This document shows positions 1-12,440 of a stretch of 64,000 bases of DNA, piece after piece. The stretch covers positions 3,162,001-3,226,000 of the forward strand of contig CAJFCV020000003.1 of NCBI GenBank assembly GCA_904066235.2, read 5' to 3'. The translations under genes were made by a program, and so were the position numbers. Each line of letters opens with the position of its first letter. Position 1 is the first letter of the stretch. This DNA comes from Bursaphelenchus xylophilus (Eukaryota; Nematoda; Chromadorea; Rhabditida; Aphelenchoididae). The notes beneath the pieces were generated by a model. That model ran no database searches. It saw nothing but the letters and a program-made list of their open reading frames with translations, and was not told the DNA's origin.

Positions 1-52
1 TGATCAATGAGGCTAGTCTGAAGTTTTAGAAAGTTATACATAAATCCATATA

Positions 53-1835
53 CAGTAGTTGACAACGAATTGTCAATTTTTTTATTTCGTGTGTAACTTC
101 ACTCAGACTCAACAGAATTTTATGAGACTAAGAGCGTTTAAGAGGCTGGGAGACACGCTTTAACCTTATGAAATTGTTTTATTTCATATCGGCCACAGGC
201 GTGGTAAAAATTTTAAAACAAATTTTTTTGGGGGACAACGAATTGTCAATTTTTACATTTTGAGGCATAAGATCTCAATAAACCAGCATATAAAGACTAG
301 AATGGAGAGTAATCAGTTGCCAGCAATCATAGAACAGCATACAACTGGTTTCAGCCATTCGTATAATCTCCTTCGCTTTCTATAGGTCGGGCACTTGGGG
401 GTGGACCATGTACAATATGTAATGGTCGACTTTAGATAATATAGATAGGTTTATTAGAGAATAATTACAAGAGAATTACAAGAGCATTAAGAGAGTGGAA
501 GCGCTTCCTCGAATGATTTCGAGGGCGGCTTATATAGTAGATTGGGTTGTTGTAGTTTGGGTTGCACACATTCCAAACTTGGTTTTTATGAACTCAGTTT
601 CTGCTGAGTCACTTTGTGTCCTCATCCGGTTTCGCAATCCGGAAGCCATCGATCATTATTTCTTCATTGTTTGACGCAGGTAATGCGCGTGGTCATTAAT
701 CTTGACCTCCTTGGGCGTGGTCTCCTTTGACCACTCCATTCGTAGTGTAGCGGCGGTGTTCACGTGGTTTCCGCACGGCTTCCATTATTTGATCATTACA
801 ATATCACGGCCAAGAGATGAACGCGTCTCTGCGTTCCGACTTTATCCGTAGGATATTCTTCAATGTTGTCTTCTAGGGTCTGGTTCGTTCTTGTTGTGTT
901 GGTTCCAGTAATGGGGCCAAATGCTGTCGATGGAGTTAGTGCTGGTGCGTTGTATGTTTACTGGGGGCGTGTCCAGCCGGTCAGGGAGCCCACCCTCGAA
1001 ATCATTCGAGGAAGCTTCCACTCTCTTAATGCTCTTGTAATTCTCTTGTAATTATTCTCTAATAAACCTATCTATATTATCTAAAGTCGACCATTACAAA
1101 AAGTCCATTATTTGATCATTACAATATACTCACCACCCTAGTGTGGCACAAGAATTAATTGGACCGTCAAAATCTCACCCGGAAATTTCAGGGCGTCGAG
1201 ACAGGTAATGAAATAATTTGTAGAATGTCGTTAGTTTGGCCGTAAAGGAGGATTAAATGAACCTATGCCCCCTGTCGGCAAAAAAATTATCGATTTTTTG
1301 GCGAAACACCGAGTTTAGATGACCAAAAATAATATTATCTGACGAATTTTTGACCCGTAGCCCCTCCAAGTTGTAATCCGGTGCAAGTGTGTTAAATATA
1401 TGGAATAATCTTCCATAAAAAATCGGAATATAAGATAATTTCGGCCTAGGAAGCCCCCAGGCTGACATTATATTGTACATGGTCCACCCCCAAGTGCCCG
1501 ACCTATAGAAAGCGAAGGAGATTATACGAATGGCTGAAACCAGTTGTATGCTGTTCTATGATTGCTGGCAACTGATTACTCTCCATTCTAGTCTTTATAT
1601 GCTGGTTTATTGAGATCTTATGCCTCAAAATGTAAAAATTGACAATTCGTTGTCCCCCAAAAAAATTTGTTTTGAAATTTTTACCACGCCTGTGGCCGAT
1701 ATGAAATAAAACAATTTCATAAGGTTGAAGCGTGTCTCCCAGCCTCTTAAACGCTCTTGGTCTCATCAAATTCTGTTGAGTCTGAGTGAAGTTACACACG
1801 AAATAAAAAAATTGACAATTCGCTGTCAACTACTG
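53..1835. mobile_element. Non-autonomous TA-flanked DNA transposon (long-TIR MITE)
   Basis: The first ~365 bp of this element reappear in reverse complement at about 1475-1835. Both ends start CAGTAGTTGAC and both are flanked by TA (51-52 and 1836-1837), the target-site pattern of the Tc1/mariner superfamily. Inside each arm, a short block around GACAACGAATTGTC occurs twice, so the arms also hold subterminal repeats. No transposase is visible, so the element would need help to move. Open frames on either strand here lie in the arms and look non-coding. A second palindromic element interrupts it. Confidence 0.8.
418..1098. mobile_element. Second palindromic element nested in the first
   Basis: A separate inverted repeat pairs about 418-525 with about 985-1098; the outer tip reads TGTAATGGTCGAC on the left and its complement on the right. 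It sits between the two arms of the larger element, which implies a later insertion. A ~24 bp direct repeat (around 781-804 and 1106-1129) lies inside and just outside the right arm, so the true right end could be near 1123. No protein-coding content was recognised. Confidence 0.65.
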
Positions 1836-2065
1836 TACGTAGAATATTCTCTGACCTTCTGAAAAAAATAAAAGCCTGTAAACAAATGTTGAAATTTGTT
1901 TTTTTGGCTCATAGAAACGAAACTGTGCAATATTGTGGTCACACAAACTACAAGACACACAGCATTGTACTGCAGAATTTTGCGAGTATAAAAGGAAGGA
2001 TGTTTTGCTCGTTTTGCACAGGGCCTTGTTTTTAGTCATTTCGAAAGCTTTTTTGTGGCTCAAAA

Positions 2066-3267
2066 ATGGAATCTCGCAAAGATCGCTCTGTTACAAGCAG
2101 AAGAAGGCGGTTCGATTCCCGAGCTACTGCTGAAGACGTAAGGAAAATATCCTATATGCCTTGCAGTCAAGATTTTAGGTTCTCAAAGGGCTCGACCTCA
2201 GTGGCAAGACTATTCTGATTACCGGCACAACCAATGGGATTGGCACCGAAACAGCTCGAGCGTTAGCTCATCATGGAGCCCATGTTGTAATGCTCAACAG
2301 AAACAGAGATGCGGCCGAGAGATTACGTGACGAACTTTATTCTCAAACAAGGAATCGGAAGATCGACTTGATAACTTGCGATCTGGCGTCTCTCCAGTCA
2401 GTAAAAGAAGCGGCCGAGAAGTTTATAAGAAAAGGATGGTATGTTATGTGAAATAAAATATAAAAAAGTATCTTAGGCCTCTGCACGCCCTGATTTTGAA
2501 TGCAGGAGTTATGTCACCGGCAGCACAGGTCACTAAAGATGACTTCAATACAACTTTCGGGGTCAATCATCTAGCTCATTTCTATCTTACCCTACTTTTG
2601 AAAGATCGGCTAATTTCTTCGGCTCCATCGAGAGTTGTTGTGGTCTCCTCAAACCTCCATCGTCATACTGGAATTGACCCTAAAAGCTCGTTGGACACAA
2701 AGTTGAGGCAGCTCATTCCAAGACCCGACACTTCAGCGTCTGGAATGTCATTATACAGCGGATCCAAGCTTTGCAATATCTTGTTTGCTTTTAAATTGCA
2801 CAGAGAGATCCATCAATCTGGAGTGAACGTAAATGCAGTTCATCCGGGAGTTATTTTTAATACTGGCAAGTGTTAAAATTGTTATAATCAGCTCTTTGAT
2901 AGATATTTTTTTTTAAATCAAAGCAGTTTTTTACAGGGCTAATGGGGACTGGAAGGACCAAAGTTCCCAGCAACCTCATTCCATCCAACTTTACCACAAC
3001 AGTCCAGCAGGGCGCAGCAACAAGTGTTTATTGCGCGGTTCATCCGGATTTGAAACATGTGAGTTTATGACGGTATCTAATATTTGAAAAGTAATTAGAT
3101 TCACCGCCGTTTCTATATTGAATTTTTAGGTGAGTGGCCATTACTTTGAAGCCTGTTGGGACGATAAATCTTACCTAAGCCGAGAGCTGGCGGAAGACAA
3201 ACAGCTTCAAGACGCTTTATGGAGTGCCAGTGTGCGAATGATCCGGCGCGCTGGGTTCAACATTTGA
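2066..3267 (+). CDS. Short-chain dehydrogenase/reductase, retinol-dehydrogenase/WWOX-like
   Basis: Five exons (2066-2137, 2179-2438, 2477-2865, 2937-3058, 3130-3267) join in frame to give 326 residues. The protein is a classical SDR: the cofactor motif TGTTNGIG lies at residues 39-46, NAG at 119-121, a catalytic-type Ser at 168-169, and YSGSK at 204-208 supplies the Tyr and Lys. The order and spacing resemble retinol dehydrogenases 11-14 and the oxidoreductase part of WWOX. There is no WW domain; the first 24 residues are short, basic and not a clear signal peptide. The likely reaction is NAD(P)-dependent oxidoreduction of a lipid-like alcohol or carbonyl, but the substrate cannot be told. 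Intron 3 uses a GC donor (see findings). The ATG was chosen because it is the first in frame with the SDR core through a 41 bp intron. Confidence 0.85.
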
Positions 3268-3450
3268 AGTCATCTTACTTATCAATGGCTTTGAGAAAAT
3301 AATTTGATTCAAAGAATTCACAGGATCTATTTTTCTGATCTCATCGTCATATTTACCTTGACTTTTCTCCTTTCTCTACATTTATATTTCTGTAACCTAC
3401 CGAATTCTGCAACTTTTCCAGTAGCAAAAAACAGTCCATCTTGATGTCCA

Positions 3451-3456
3451 AATAAA
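3451..3456 (+). terminator. Poly(A) signal for the SDR gene
   Basis: AATAAA lies 184 bp after the SDR stop codon on the same strand, a normal 3' UTR distance. No other clean AATAAA lies closer. Confidence 0.5.
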
Positions 3457-3544
3457 TCCATTATGAATCGCTGACCTCAACAAACTCTTCCGCAAAAGTG
3501 CAATTGATAAACAGAACTAGTCCGTTCTGAAAGTCGCTGCAGTG

Positions 3545-3730
3545 ATTTTTTGCGGTAGCACTGTGTGAAAAAAGCCAGGACACATCAAAAAAAGCAAATT
3601 CTCCTGTGCAAAAAGCTAGGAATTGCACAGCACAAGAGGACCTTTATTTTCTCACAGTGCCTGTGGCCAAAATCATTCCAACGATTTTGCGAATGGACTA
3701 GTATTGTCAAGGGAGCCCGAAAAAATTGAT
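3545..3730. repeat. Degenerate copy of a GTGCAA-rich dispersed repeat
   Basis: This stretch contains spaced blocks around the words 'cactgtg' and 'gaattgcaca', followed by a 'cgaatggactagt' block. Similar blocks in the same order occur at 21215-21400, 40676-40800, 41780-41875 and 42590-42760. This copy is the most diverged. Confidence 0.45.
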
Positions 3731-5839
3731 GGGTATCAAAGACCAAGGGGGAGTTTACAGTGCGCCGTAGAATGTTAAATAGAGACAGTACAGAGACCAA
3801 AAGTTGAGGCATGAGATTTACTGGAAGCTCTGAACAACAAAATCGGTCTACTACAAATAATTTTATGGGTCTCAGCAATCAATATTATCCCAGAAAATAA
3901 ACTTACTTACAGCGAGTCTCTCTTATAGCAAATAAATCAATTTTTTGAATCCTTGCAATTCGTTGTACAGGGTGTGATTTTACTCCATAAAAAATAAATA
4001 ACGTAACTTACGAGCTGTCCAGTTTGTAGGTCTACTTTACTCTCCAGCAGCCAACAACGCACATATCATGGCCAATACCAACAACAGCATGATTTGTGGA
4101 TGTTGACCGGTGGATAAAAAGTGAAAATAAGGTGTAAACATGGCCAGTAAAATCAAATTCTCTTAGCAGATTCATTACAAAAATGAGGATGTTAGAAGGG
4201 TTGTAAAATCATAAGTCATATTTTGAAAAATCGGTCTAAATATGAAAACTTCTCGTTTTGTAAACGGAACATGGAGATTTCCAGACTTCCAATATAAAGT
4301 TTTGAAATTCAAAGATTTTACGGAAATGGTGACAATGGGGAAAACGGTTAAAAAGTAGAAATAGCCGAGTAGAGAACGTAGATTTTGAGCTTGAGCCTTT
4401 ATTGTCCAATTGTCAGAAGAAAAGGGAAGAATTCTCAAAGTTTAGGTTAAATCAGGCAGTAAACTATGGAAAAAAAGCATATTTCTTATACTTTTCTGTC
4501 AAAAATAGCTATCAGATTACAAAAAATATTTTCTACACCCTAAATCAGAGCCTAAACTGTTTAATTCAAGCAAGTCCAAGCCTATGCTCGATTCAAATTC
4601 CTCAAAAAGCAAAGATCTTTGAAAGAAACCTCCCTTCTAATCACCACAATGCCTTTTCGGGCGTGTTCGCACGGGCCGAGTTCCTCCCCACCTTCATGGA
4701 TTAGCTTAGCATAATCCATGGAAGAAAACCGGCCCGCCAGCGGCTGTAAAACAATCCAATTAAGCGAATAATCGCCTAAACATACCACCAGATAAAAGCA
4801 AGCCAAAATCCTCGTGAGAGTCGAGCCAAAGTATTGTAGTCAAAATTACAATCTTGCAATTGACTTTCGCCGGCGAAAAGACGGCAGATAATTCTATAAG
4901 TGCTAATACAAAATACTCGAAGAAATGTAGTTGCGATTTTGGGTGGGTGGCGAAGATACAACCGGGGAAATCTTGGCCCAAATAAATGCTAATTTACATA
5001 GTAAAAGTGGCAGAAAAAATCACGGCAAAGAATAGATTTTTTGATAGGAAAATGGTATTGGAAGTTCCGTTTTTTGGCTTGCAAATTGCATCAGCAGTCA
5101 AGGTATTCAAAGGCTTGTTTTTGCTAGTTAGCAGGGAAAATTAGGAGTGACATATAAGAAAAAAAAGGTTTTCGACTGCAATTTTTCAAATACGTTTCAA
5201 AAAATACGATTTTTTTGGTTAAATATTTTTCCTTGCCGCCTTAACCAGACCCTAAATCATCAGACTCTTAAACCGCTAAAGATTGTTAAACTTTGGTCAA
5301 TTTAAGTCCCAAAAACCTCGATGATCTCTTGCAAAATTCCAGCTAAAAATATTTCTAAATGCCTTGAAAACCTCCGAATTTTATTTCCCCCAAATTTCGC
5401 CAAAATTAATCTATCAAAGTTTGGTGTACTTCCTCGTTAACTTACGAAATTTTTGCTTCATAAAACCTTACAACGAAATTGACGTCAAACACCGGCCACT
5501 TGGCCAATTTTCTCCACGAATTACGTGCCCTAAACTATTACCGAGTTTTTATGAAAAAGTGGAGTGTAAAATTTTTAATTAGTTTCGCCCTCGTGGGAGT
5601 AGCATTACCTATTGCAAGTGGGAAAATAATTTATGGGAATTTTAGCCAACGATTTCGCCGATATTAGTCAGAATTTGGGGTCGTTACCTGAGGCGAAAAG
5701 CCTAGAATACGAAAATATTGTAGTCGTAAAGATTGTGGGGTCCAATGTGGCCGCAAAAAGCGGTCGACGAAAATTGGGAAATATTGGGGAAAATGGGAGG
5801 AAAAACTTTGTTACGGGGCCGCGTCTTTCCCCCCAACAA

Positions 5840-6440
5840 CTTTGACACGCTTCTCCAGCCAAGCATGGCGTTTCGGGAAAGCGGCCGGAGAAAATCTCGG
5901 CCCTCGGCCCGCCGAATTCCCCTTAGGGGACGAAGGCCAACTGACCGGCACCACTTCCGATGTCTCGAGATTTTCGTCCTGCTCCTTCGGCGCGGGGATT
6001 TAGAGGCCCATCCCCGTTTTGGGCCGAAGAAAGAGCGCCCCTAAGAACGAAGAAGGCGCTCTCCCCGAGGCTCTTCAGCGCGCTGCGGCGCCCCCCACTT
6101 CTTTTCCACCCCTCTTTTCCATAAAAGGCCCGACAGTTGGATGAGGAGGGGGAGGACGGAGAGCGGACCGCTCTTTCTTTTCGTTCGGCCGAAGCCTAAG
6201 GCTCTCGGCGGGCCGCCGTCTTAAGTGCAAAATTTGCGGCGTTGAATTCGGGATTCGGAGCATCGAGTTTCCAAGTGCTGAAAAAGACGGGAAGCGCCGT
6301 GCCAAAAGCATTTTGTTTCTGTTCCGGCGCAGTGGGGCCCTACGCCCGAGAGTCCGGCATTTGTTTTGGGAGAGGTCGGAGAAGACGATGTGGAGAAGAC
6401 GAGGAGGAGTTGGAGCGCTACAGCCCGGAGGCACGGTGGA
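5840..6440. other. GC-rich intergenic island
   Basis: Base composition changes sharply from AT-rich flanks to GC- and CpG-rich sequence. Open frames on both strands are long only because GC-rich DNA has few stop codons; the predicted peptides are Arg/Pro-rich and resemble no family. There is no CpG depletion. It could be a regulatory region, an old repeat or an unrecognised RNA gene. Confidence 0.4.
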
Positions 6441-7454
6441 GAAGGGACACGTGATTGAAAACTGCGAAAATCGTCATTTTTTAGACTAAACTGTAAAGCC
6501 ATCATACGGAAAAAATAGCCGTTCCAGGGATTATAAAAGATCTTTGAGCCGAGAAAAAACTTCTACCTGTATAACAGAGCACGTAGGATTTTCAATGATA
6601 ATTTTTAGCAACAAAAAGCAAGAGAAAAAAAGATTTTCGACAAGAAACTACGAGGATCCTACAACTGGGAAGAGTACAATATCGGCGGCTGCAGAATGAA
6701 ATGCCGCTCAAAGTGGGCTTCGAATTTTGTGCCAAAAGAAAGAACAGACCTTACTTCGTCCTCACTTTCTCAGACTCTGCTTTCTCTTCGCACACAAAGA
6801 TGGAGTGGAGCCTCCTCCAGACCCCTCCACGGACATGTACAAAGTGAAAGTCGAAAGTTAGAGGACGCAAATTTTGCGGCATTTTCCCCCCGATTCACAC
6901 GAATAACATCCCAAAAAAAAAACCTCGAGAAATCCCCACCAAATTATATAGAATTACATAAGACGATGAAATATTTAATTTTGTGCTTGATAAAAATGGC
7001 GAAACGGAGGCCAAAAGGCCGCAGGAAATGTCTGATAATTACATAATGCCGGCAATTGCCGTATGACAAAAGTTTCACAGATCAAAAACGGCATGGGATA
7101 CAAAAATTTGACGCAAGAGGGGAGTGGTGCGGACTGGTTTCCGCGGACAACAATTCATAAAACCGTGGAATGAGGCCAATGTTCGTTTTCGCGGCCTTAA
7201 TGGCCTTTGGCTCAATACGAGGGTGTACTTGACCGCTACAATGGGGCCCGAGGATCGTTGTCAAGGCAGTTAAAAAAGGGAGAGTTTTGGTTTATTTTTG
7301 GGTGAAATTTATAGGAGAGTTGAGAAAAAATTTACAGCGTGGAGGTGTCTACAGAAACCTATTTTTTTACCGACAGGTATTAATAATGTGGTCATACCAT
7401 TTTTCTGCCTTCCTCATGGCTCCTAGGAGTCGGTTCAGCGATAAAATAAAGCCC

Positions 7455-7520
7455 TTTACAACGAACCCGTCTATAGCAAATAAATTTTTCGACTCGTTTT
7501 GATTCGTTGTATCTATTTTT
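7455..7520. repeat. Fragment of a 'tatagcaaataaat' dispersed repeat
   Basis: The words 'tatagcaaataaa' followed by 'gattcgttgta' occur here, and in similar order near 3925-3975. A related block beginning 'cccgtataacgag' with 'acagcaaatcaa' occurs near 25790-25830. The pattern recalls ends of mariner-type MITEs, but I could not define complete copies. Confidence 0.35.
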
Positions 7521-9115
7521 GGCTGTATTTTAAAAATTCCTTTCTTCCAGGCATAGATACGACGATCTTTAAACAAAATAAAGTCATCCTAAAATAATAA
7601 ACACCCCGTTATTTACCTAAACCTCCAATTCCTTTCTTGGAAATCCCAGTATTGCCCCAAGTAATGGCTATAGTTCGAATGGGAGATTTGTTCGGCAAAT
7701 ACGTGGCGGCAGTTTCTCTATAGGCCCTAATTTGGTGCCTTGATTGCACTCAAAAATGGGAGGTCTGTTGTTAAGTCCATGAGGTTCGGAAACGTCTGGA
7801 ATACCGGCAACTTTTACGATCTCTGATAGTAAGAAAGCTAAACAAAGTAAAAAACTTGTAAAAACATTTTGAATATTGAAGCCAGTATACATGTGGTAAA
7901 ATGCAAAAAAAAGCAACATTTTTACGTGTTGAGTTGAGAAATTAACGGCTAATGCAAATTGGCAAACGTTTTTCACATGGTAATTGAATTTTTTTCTGAG
8001 TACGTGACTTCATTAAGGTCGCTAAATGACAAGGAAACTTTCAGGCTGTCATGAAAGCCAGATGACGTCAATTTTGTTGCACTGGAGGGAGCAAAAATCA
8101 TTTCAAGGAAGAGTTTTAATGCATATATCAGTAGTCATGTCAATTTGAACTATTTCTACGGTAAAAGAATTTATAATGGATAAAGGTAAATCAAAGGGAG
8201 TCCTCTGACTAACTCTCGTCATCTTCCATTGTCTGTCGTTTGCAAACGTTGATGAATAAATAAGCTTTCTTGATGAAACGAAGGCTAAAACATACAAGAA
8301 TGTTTATACCAACAACTTAGACTTCACAGGCAAAATTTCGGCAAAATTCAAGCACAAAATTTTGATAAAATTAGTTGAAAATTACCTCAAACTCCACTCT
8401 CTCATCTAATGCTGTCAAAAGCTCCTGTTTTGATACCCGTACTCTCCAAAGCGGCCTTCAAAACGCACGTCATCCCATCTTCCCCTTACCTATTCAGCTT
8501 GCAACCCTCCCTCCCTCGCCCCTCCGGAATCCTCCAGCTCCGTTTCCAGGCTGAAGTGAACACAAAATGCCCGTCCCGAAAGTGTTTTCCGATAGCGGGG
8601 ATTACGGTTGGGGCCCGAAGACGGGCACGAAAAAGTTGTGGGGATGGACAAATTGAGACATTTTGAAGAATGGGAAAAGCCCCAGAAGACGGCGCACGAT
8701 AAGCCCCGCCGGGCATTTATAAAACGGTGAGCGCGGGAGAATTTTCGCCGCAACCAAGCGAACCCCCCGAGGGGATTAAATTACAAATTTATGCAATTCC
8801 GCGCAAATAATTTATCGGTTTTGGAAAAGTTCCGATAACTTTCGGAAATTGGACTTTAAGTCGTATTTTAGAGGCCATAACAGAGCTTAAAAGTTTAAGT
8901 TGAGAGTGGATAGCATGACAAATCGCTATAGGAAAATAAACACAAGTTACTGGGAGCATCATTATTTTCATGGATGAAGGAAATGACGTGTTAAATGTTT
9001 GCCTCTAGTGCATGACCAAAAGCCATATATACATAAGGACGAACGAGTATGTACAATAGCATGCCGGGAAAGTGGAAATGGAAGGCCTGGGGGTGGAAAA
9101 TCGGGAGTACGGTTA

Positions 9116-9522
9116 ACAGGGGAAGTACTCCAAGTGCGACGCTCAGATTTTGATGAAACTTGGCACAAATTTAGAATAATTTTTTCTAAGATATATGCGA
9201 AAATCCTAGCTCGCGCTTTGCAGAAACAACCGAGATGAAAATTTAGGACTTTTTGCCGAATTTGAGCACGAAAAGTTTCATGCCTGTTTCAAAAAAATCA
9301 AATTTTTCCGCACGAAACTGCCAAAGTTATGGCCAAAAAGCGTTTTTCCCTCTGATCGCTCTCCACGTTTAGCGTGCTCTCTCGGCGGCAAAAATTGTTC
9401 GGTATCTCGGCGGCGCCCGCAAAGCGCGAGCTAAAACTTTCAGGAATATATTTAGTCCATACCCGACGTGTGTGCAAATTTTAAAGAAAATCTGAGCGTC
9501 GCACTTGGAGTACTTCCTCTGT
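9116..9522. mobile_element. Inverted-repeat MITE, GGAAGTACTCC family
   Basis: Two ~105 bp arms (about 9116-9222 and 9417-9522) are reverse complements. Each begins at the tip with CAG(G/A)GGAAGTACTCC and ends at the inner edge with TAGCTCGCGCTTTGC. If the tip is CAG, both sides are flanked by TAA, a three-base duplication like that of PIF/Harbinger elements, although TA is also possible. Related single arms occur at about 11950-12280, 21060-21130, 22270-22490 and 42480-42560. No transposase is present. Confidence 0.7.
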
Positions 9523-10667
9523 AAGTAAAGCAAAAAAGTGAAAATGGAATTTTCCAAGTAAACTTTATGGCAGATCCACCAAACAGTTCACTTTTTTCTA
9601 ACTGTTCCTATTAAATATATTTGCCGCAAAAAAATATAAATGTTTTTTGCAGCGGCAGCCAAATTTTCAACGATGTTTGCAAAGAGGGAGTTACGAAAAT
9701 GACTTAAGAACGTAAGAAGAATCTTTTGGCAACAGACCTATTGTACCATTCAACCTTTTAAACGTTTCAAACAAGTATAAATACCCTTCGACAAAATTAT
9801 AACCACCGTTAAAATTGAAATTATAACCTTTGTGGTTGCCAATAGAAATATTTCATATTCTCCACTAATACGCATCAGTACATATATCATAAATCCTACG
9901 TCAAAATAATACATTGAGAAGTTTCTGTCAGTTGGGAAAAAGTTGGAAACCCCGAATTTTGATAGCTTTCTCTGTGACCAAACTGTGAATATTATTAAGA
10001 TAACCCTACTCTGGTTTATAGACCTAAATAAAACATCCAGTAACGTCGATCAAGCGGTCCTGAGCCAAGCCAGTATTGCTGCAATCAAGTGGTCAAGACT
10101 AAGGATACATTCCTCACTGATCACCAACCACAACAAACTTTGATTCACCGACCTAAACTTTGGTTGCTGGGCTCAAGGCCCTAACATGTGTTTCTATACT
10201 ATACAAACATTTAATAACTTCCGTCCAAACTACTATGCACTTTAACAAAACATAACGCTCTAAATGAAATCAACTCCACCCTCGCACGCTTTTCGTATGC
10301 TTCCCAGAACGTATAGATAATCGATCCCGCATATCTATTCCACCCACACTATAATATAATCCATAAAGTCCGCCGTTGTCGATATCCAATAAGTCTTCGG
10401 CGAAAACAGCGGGACGCCCGTGGGGAGTTGGGCTGTCAATATTTTCCATAAAATTTTGCTATTTTTCTTGACAAAGCGCTCTTCGTACAAGGCAATCAGA
10501 AAATGTCGGGTTATGGCAATTCCTCTTGCAAAACTTGGGAAAATGGTGTATTTTTAGAAGAAAGCGGGGCGCGGGAGCGTTTTATATAAAAATATAAGGG
10601 AGTTGAAAACACACGATGCATCGAGAAAATGTGCTTTTGTAACTGTATAGATATTCACATGTATATA

Positions 10668-10816
10668 TCAGTCTGTCGGGAAAACAATGAGCACAATGTA
10701 GCTGCGTTGATCGCGTCGCTAAAGTGAAAAGCAATTTGATTTTGTCGCGACACAATTCATTTTCTCGGAGACGATTTCGATGCGCCAGAGTGCTCATTAT
10801 TTTCCCGACAGATTGA
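10668..10816. mobile_element. Small palindromic MITE, copy 1
   Basis: The element opens with TCAGTCTGTCGGGAAAA and closes with the complement TTTTCCCGACAGATTGA, flanked by TATA-like sequence on both sides. It is 149 bp long. A second copy lies only 134 bp downstream. Confidence 0.7.
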
Positions 10817-10949
10817 TATACATACAGATGTAAAGGACGAGCTAGAGCTATGCCTCGGCGTTTATTATTATCAGCACAAGCTTTGATTGATGTTTTGTAA
10901 GCTCTTCTTATTGCTTACCATCTACAAATTTCACCAAATTCTTTAAATT

Positions 10950-11080
10950 TCAGTCTGTCGGGAAAATAACGGCGGGTCATCGCGTCTTGGAATCGCCCAT
11001 CATCGCTTTGCGATACGGCGGCTAGCCGAATCTGAAACATTTTGCTGCGGCAATCCGCCGTTATTTTCCCGACAAACTGA
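10950..11080. mobile_element. Small palindromic MITE, copy 2
   Basis: This copy opens with TCAGTCTGTCGGGAAAA and closes with TTTTCCCGACAAACTGA. The inverted match continues inward as 'taacggcgg'. It is 131 bp long and its centre differs from that of the neighbouring copy, so the two are not a simple recent tandem duplication. Confidence 0.7.
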
Positions 11081-11949
11081 TAGACATGGGGACGAGTGCT
11101 AGAATCGCTAGACAAAGAAACACAACATCTCACCAACCTACAGTAGAAACAAGGCCAACGATTATCCGGTGAAAGCCACTTTTGTCCACCAATCACCTTA
11201 CAATCTGATACATTAGCGGTTTTAACACCGTTTTCAGCTCTAATCCAAAGCGACTTTTCCATGAGACAAGTGCCTGGACTCAAACAAAGCAAAAATGATG
11301 CTCACATCCGCTAAAAAATCTGTTTTCTGATTATCTTCCCGGTTCCAGGCGTAATCCAGATTTGTGAAAGGTTTCTATTGAAAAAAACAGAATAAAGATG
11401 TAAAGTCCTGGAAAAAGACCACTAACATAAAAAATTTTATGTCTGGCGTTGAAATTATGCTCGAAGAGGAGTCATCATTCAAGGGACAAAAGGGCAGCTG
11501 GACAATTCGGACTGTCCTTCGAGTGTCGCGCGCCAACATAACTTAATTAACGAGTGGGATTAAGGACATTGTTCGGAATATTATAAACAATTAGTAGAAG
11601 AGGTTAAAAGGCCACAAAAACTCGAAGTATACATATATTTGAATCTCGTTTTTACAATTTGGAAGAAGAAATGTCATCGAAGTTTCTGTTCTCCCGCCCT
11701 CTAACAACAAAAAAGAAACAATGTTTAAACCGTTGAGGATGTATTTTACAATCTATTTGACTATTTTGAACTGTCTTGAATCTTTGTTTTTCACGACGGA
11801 CAGATTCTGTTACATTTTGTCCTCCAACTCGTAAAATGCAAGATTCAAATGTAGCGGCTTTGGTCCTCTAAGTGCCTCGCAAACAGTGTTCTAAAATTTT
11901 GTGAATCCAGTAGAACAGTGTTTAACATTTCAAAAAAGAAGGAGTGTGA

Positions 11950-12280
11950 CTAACAAAACATGACAAAAACTTTGAAAAATATCTCGTATTCATAGGCAAA
12001 ATTATTACGGCGCGCTTTGCAGAAAGAACCCAGATTCTTAGCTCTAAAGTTTTTTTGAATTTGAAGACGACTGGTGCTGATTGATTTCTTCATTCTTACA
12101 TGGGCACAATACATTTTTTTCTGTAACCGCTCTCCACATTTTCCGCACTCTCTCATGGTAAAGACCGTTGAATATCTGGCTGATTCTTTATATGGTAAGC
12201 TAGAATTTTTAGGGAATTGAAATGTGACACGGGTCTGAAATGTGTGCAAAATCTACATAAAATCTGAGCGTTGCATTTGT
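11950..12280. repeat. Degenerate copy of the GGAAGTACTCC-family MITE
   Basis: It keeps 'gcgcgctttgcagaaa' near 12010 and 'aaatctgagcgttgcattt' near 12258, the inner and outer words of the arms of the element at 9116-9522, but the tips have decayed. Confidence 0.5.
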
Positions 12281-12426
12281 GAGAGGTTTCATATTAATAA
12301 AAAGACTTATAGCCTCTTCATAGGTGGTTTTATTCAAGAAAGAAAGAATTTATTCAAAGATAAGTGAGATTTTCTTTACGTTGAATCACAATTTCCGGTG
12401 TGTAATAGGTTTTAACGGGGGCTAAG

Positions 12427-12432
12427 TTTATT
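12427..12432 (-). terminator. Poly(A) signal for the distal last exon of aex-3
   Basis: Read on the minus strand, AATAAA starts about 8 bp after the stop codon at 12441. It would serve transcripts that use the distal last exon. Confidence 0.45.
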
Positions 12433-12440
12433 GTCAACCA

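Larger units (their letters stand above)
3268..12440. other. Gene-poor intergenic region with dispersed repeats
   Basis: I see no convincing gene in these 9 kb. Open frames are short and lack splice-compatible neighbours or family motifs. The sequence is AT-rich and holds small inverted-repeat elements (listed separately), poly-A/T runs and GC-rich islands near 5840-6440 and 8500-8780. A short minus-strand stretch around 11100-11290 has coding-like composition, but I could not connect it to other exons. Confidence 0.6.

Noticed and set aside
2095..2125. A GGTTCGATTCC word that looks like a tRNA T-loop
   Set aside because: It lies inside the first SDR exon, reads as RRFDSRAT in frame, and there is no A box or stem at the right distance.
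6075..6505. Arg/Pro-rich minus-strand open frames of 94-119 codons
   Set aside because: They lie in a GC-rich island with long open frames in several registers. No motif, signal peptide or splice partner is seen.
10915..11650. A possible small minus-strand gene with a Cys-containing peptide near 11100-11290
   Set aside because: The peptide looks plausible for ~45 residues, but no pair of donor and acceptor gave a continuous frame with an ATG, and one side overlaps a MITE.
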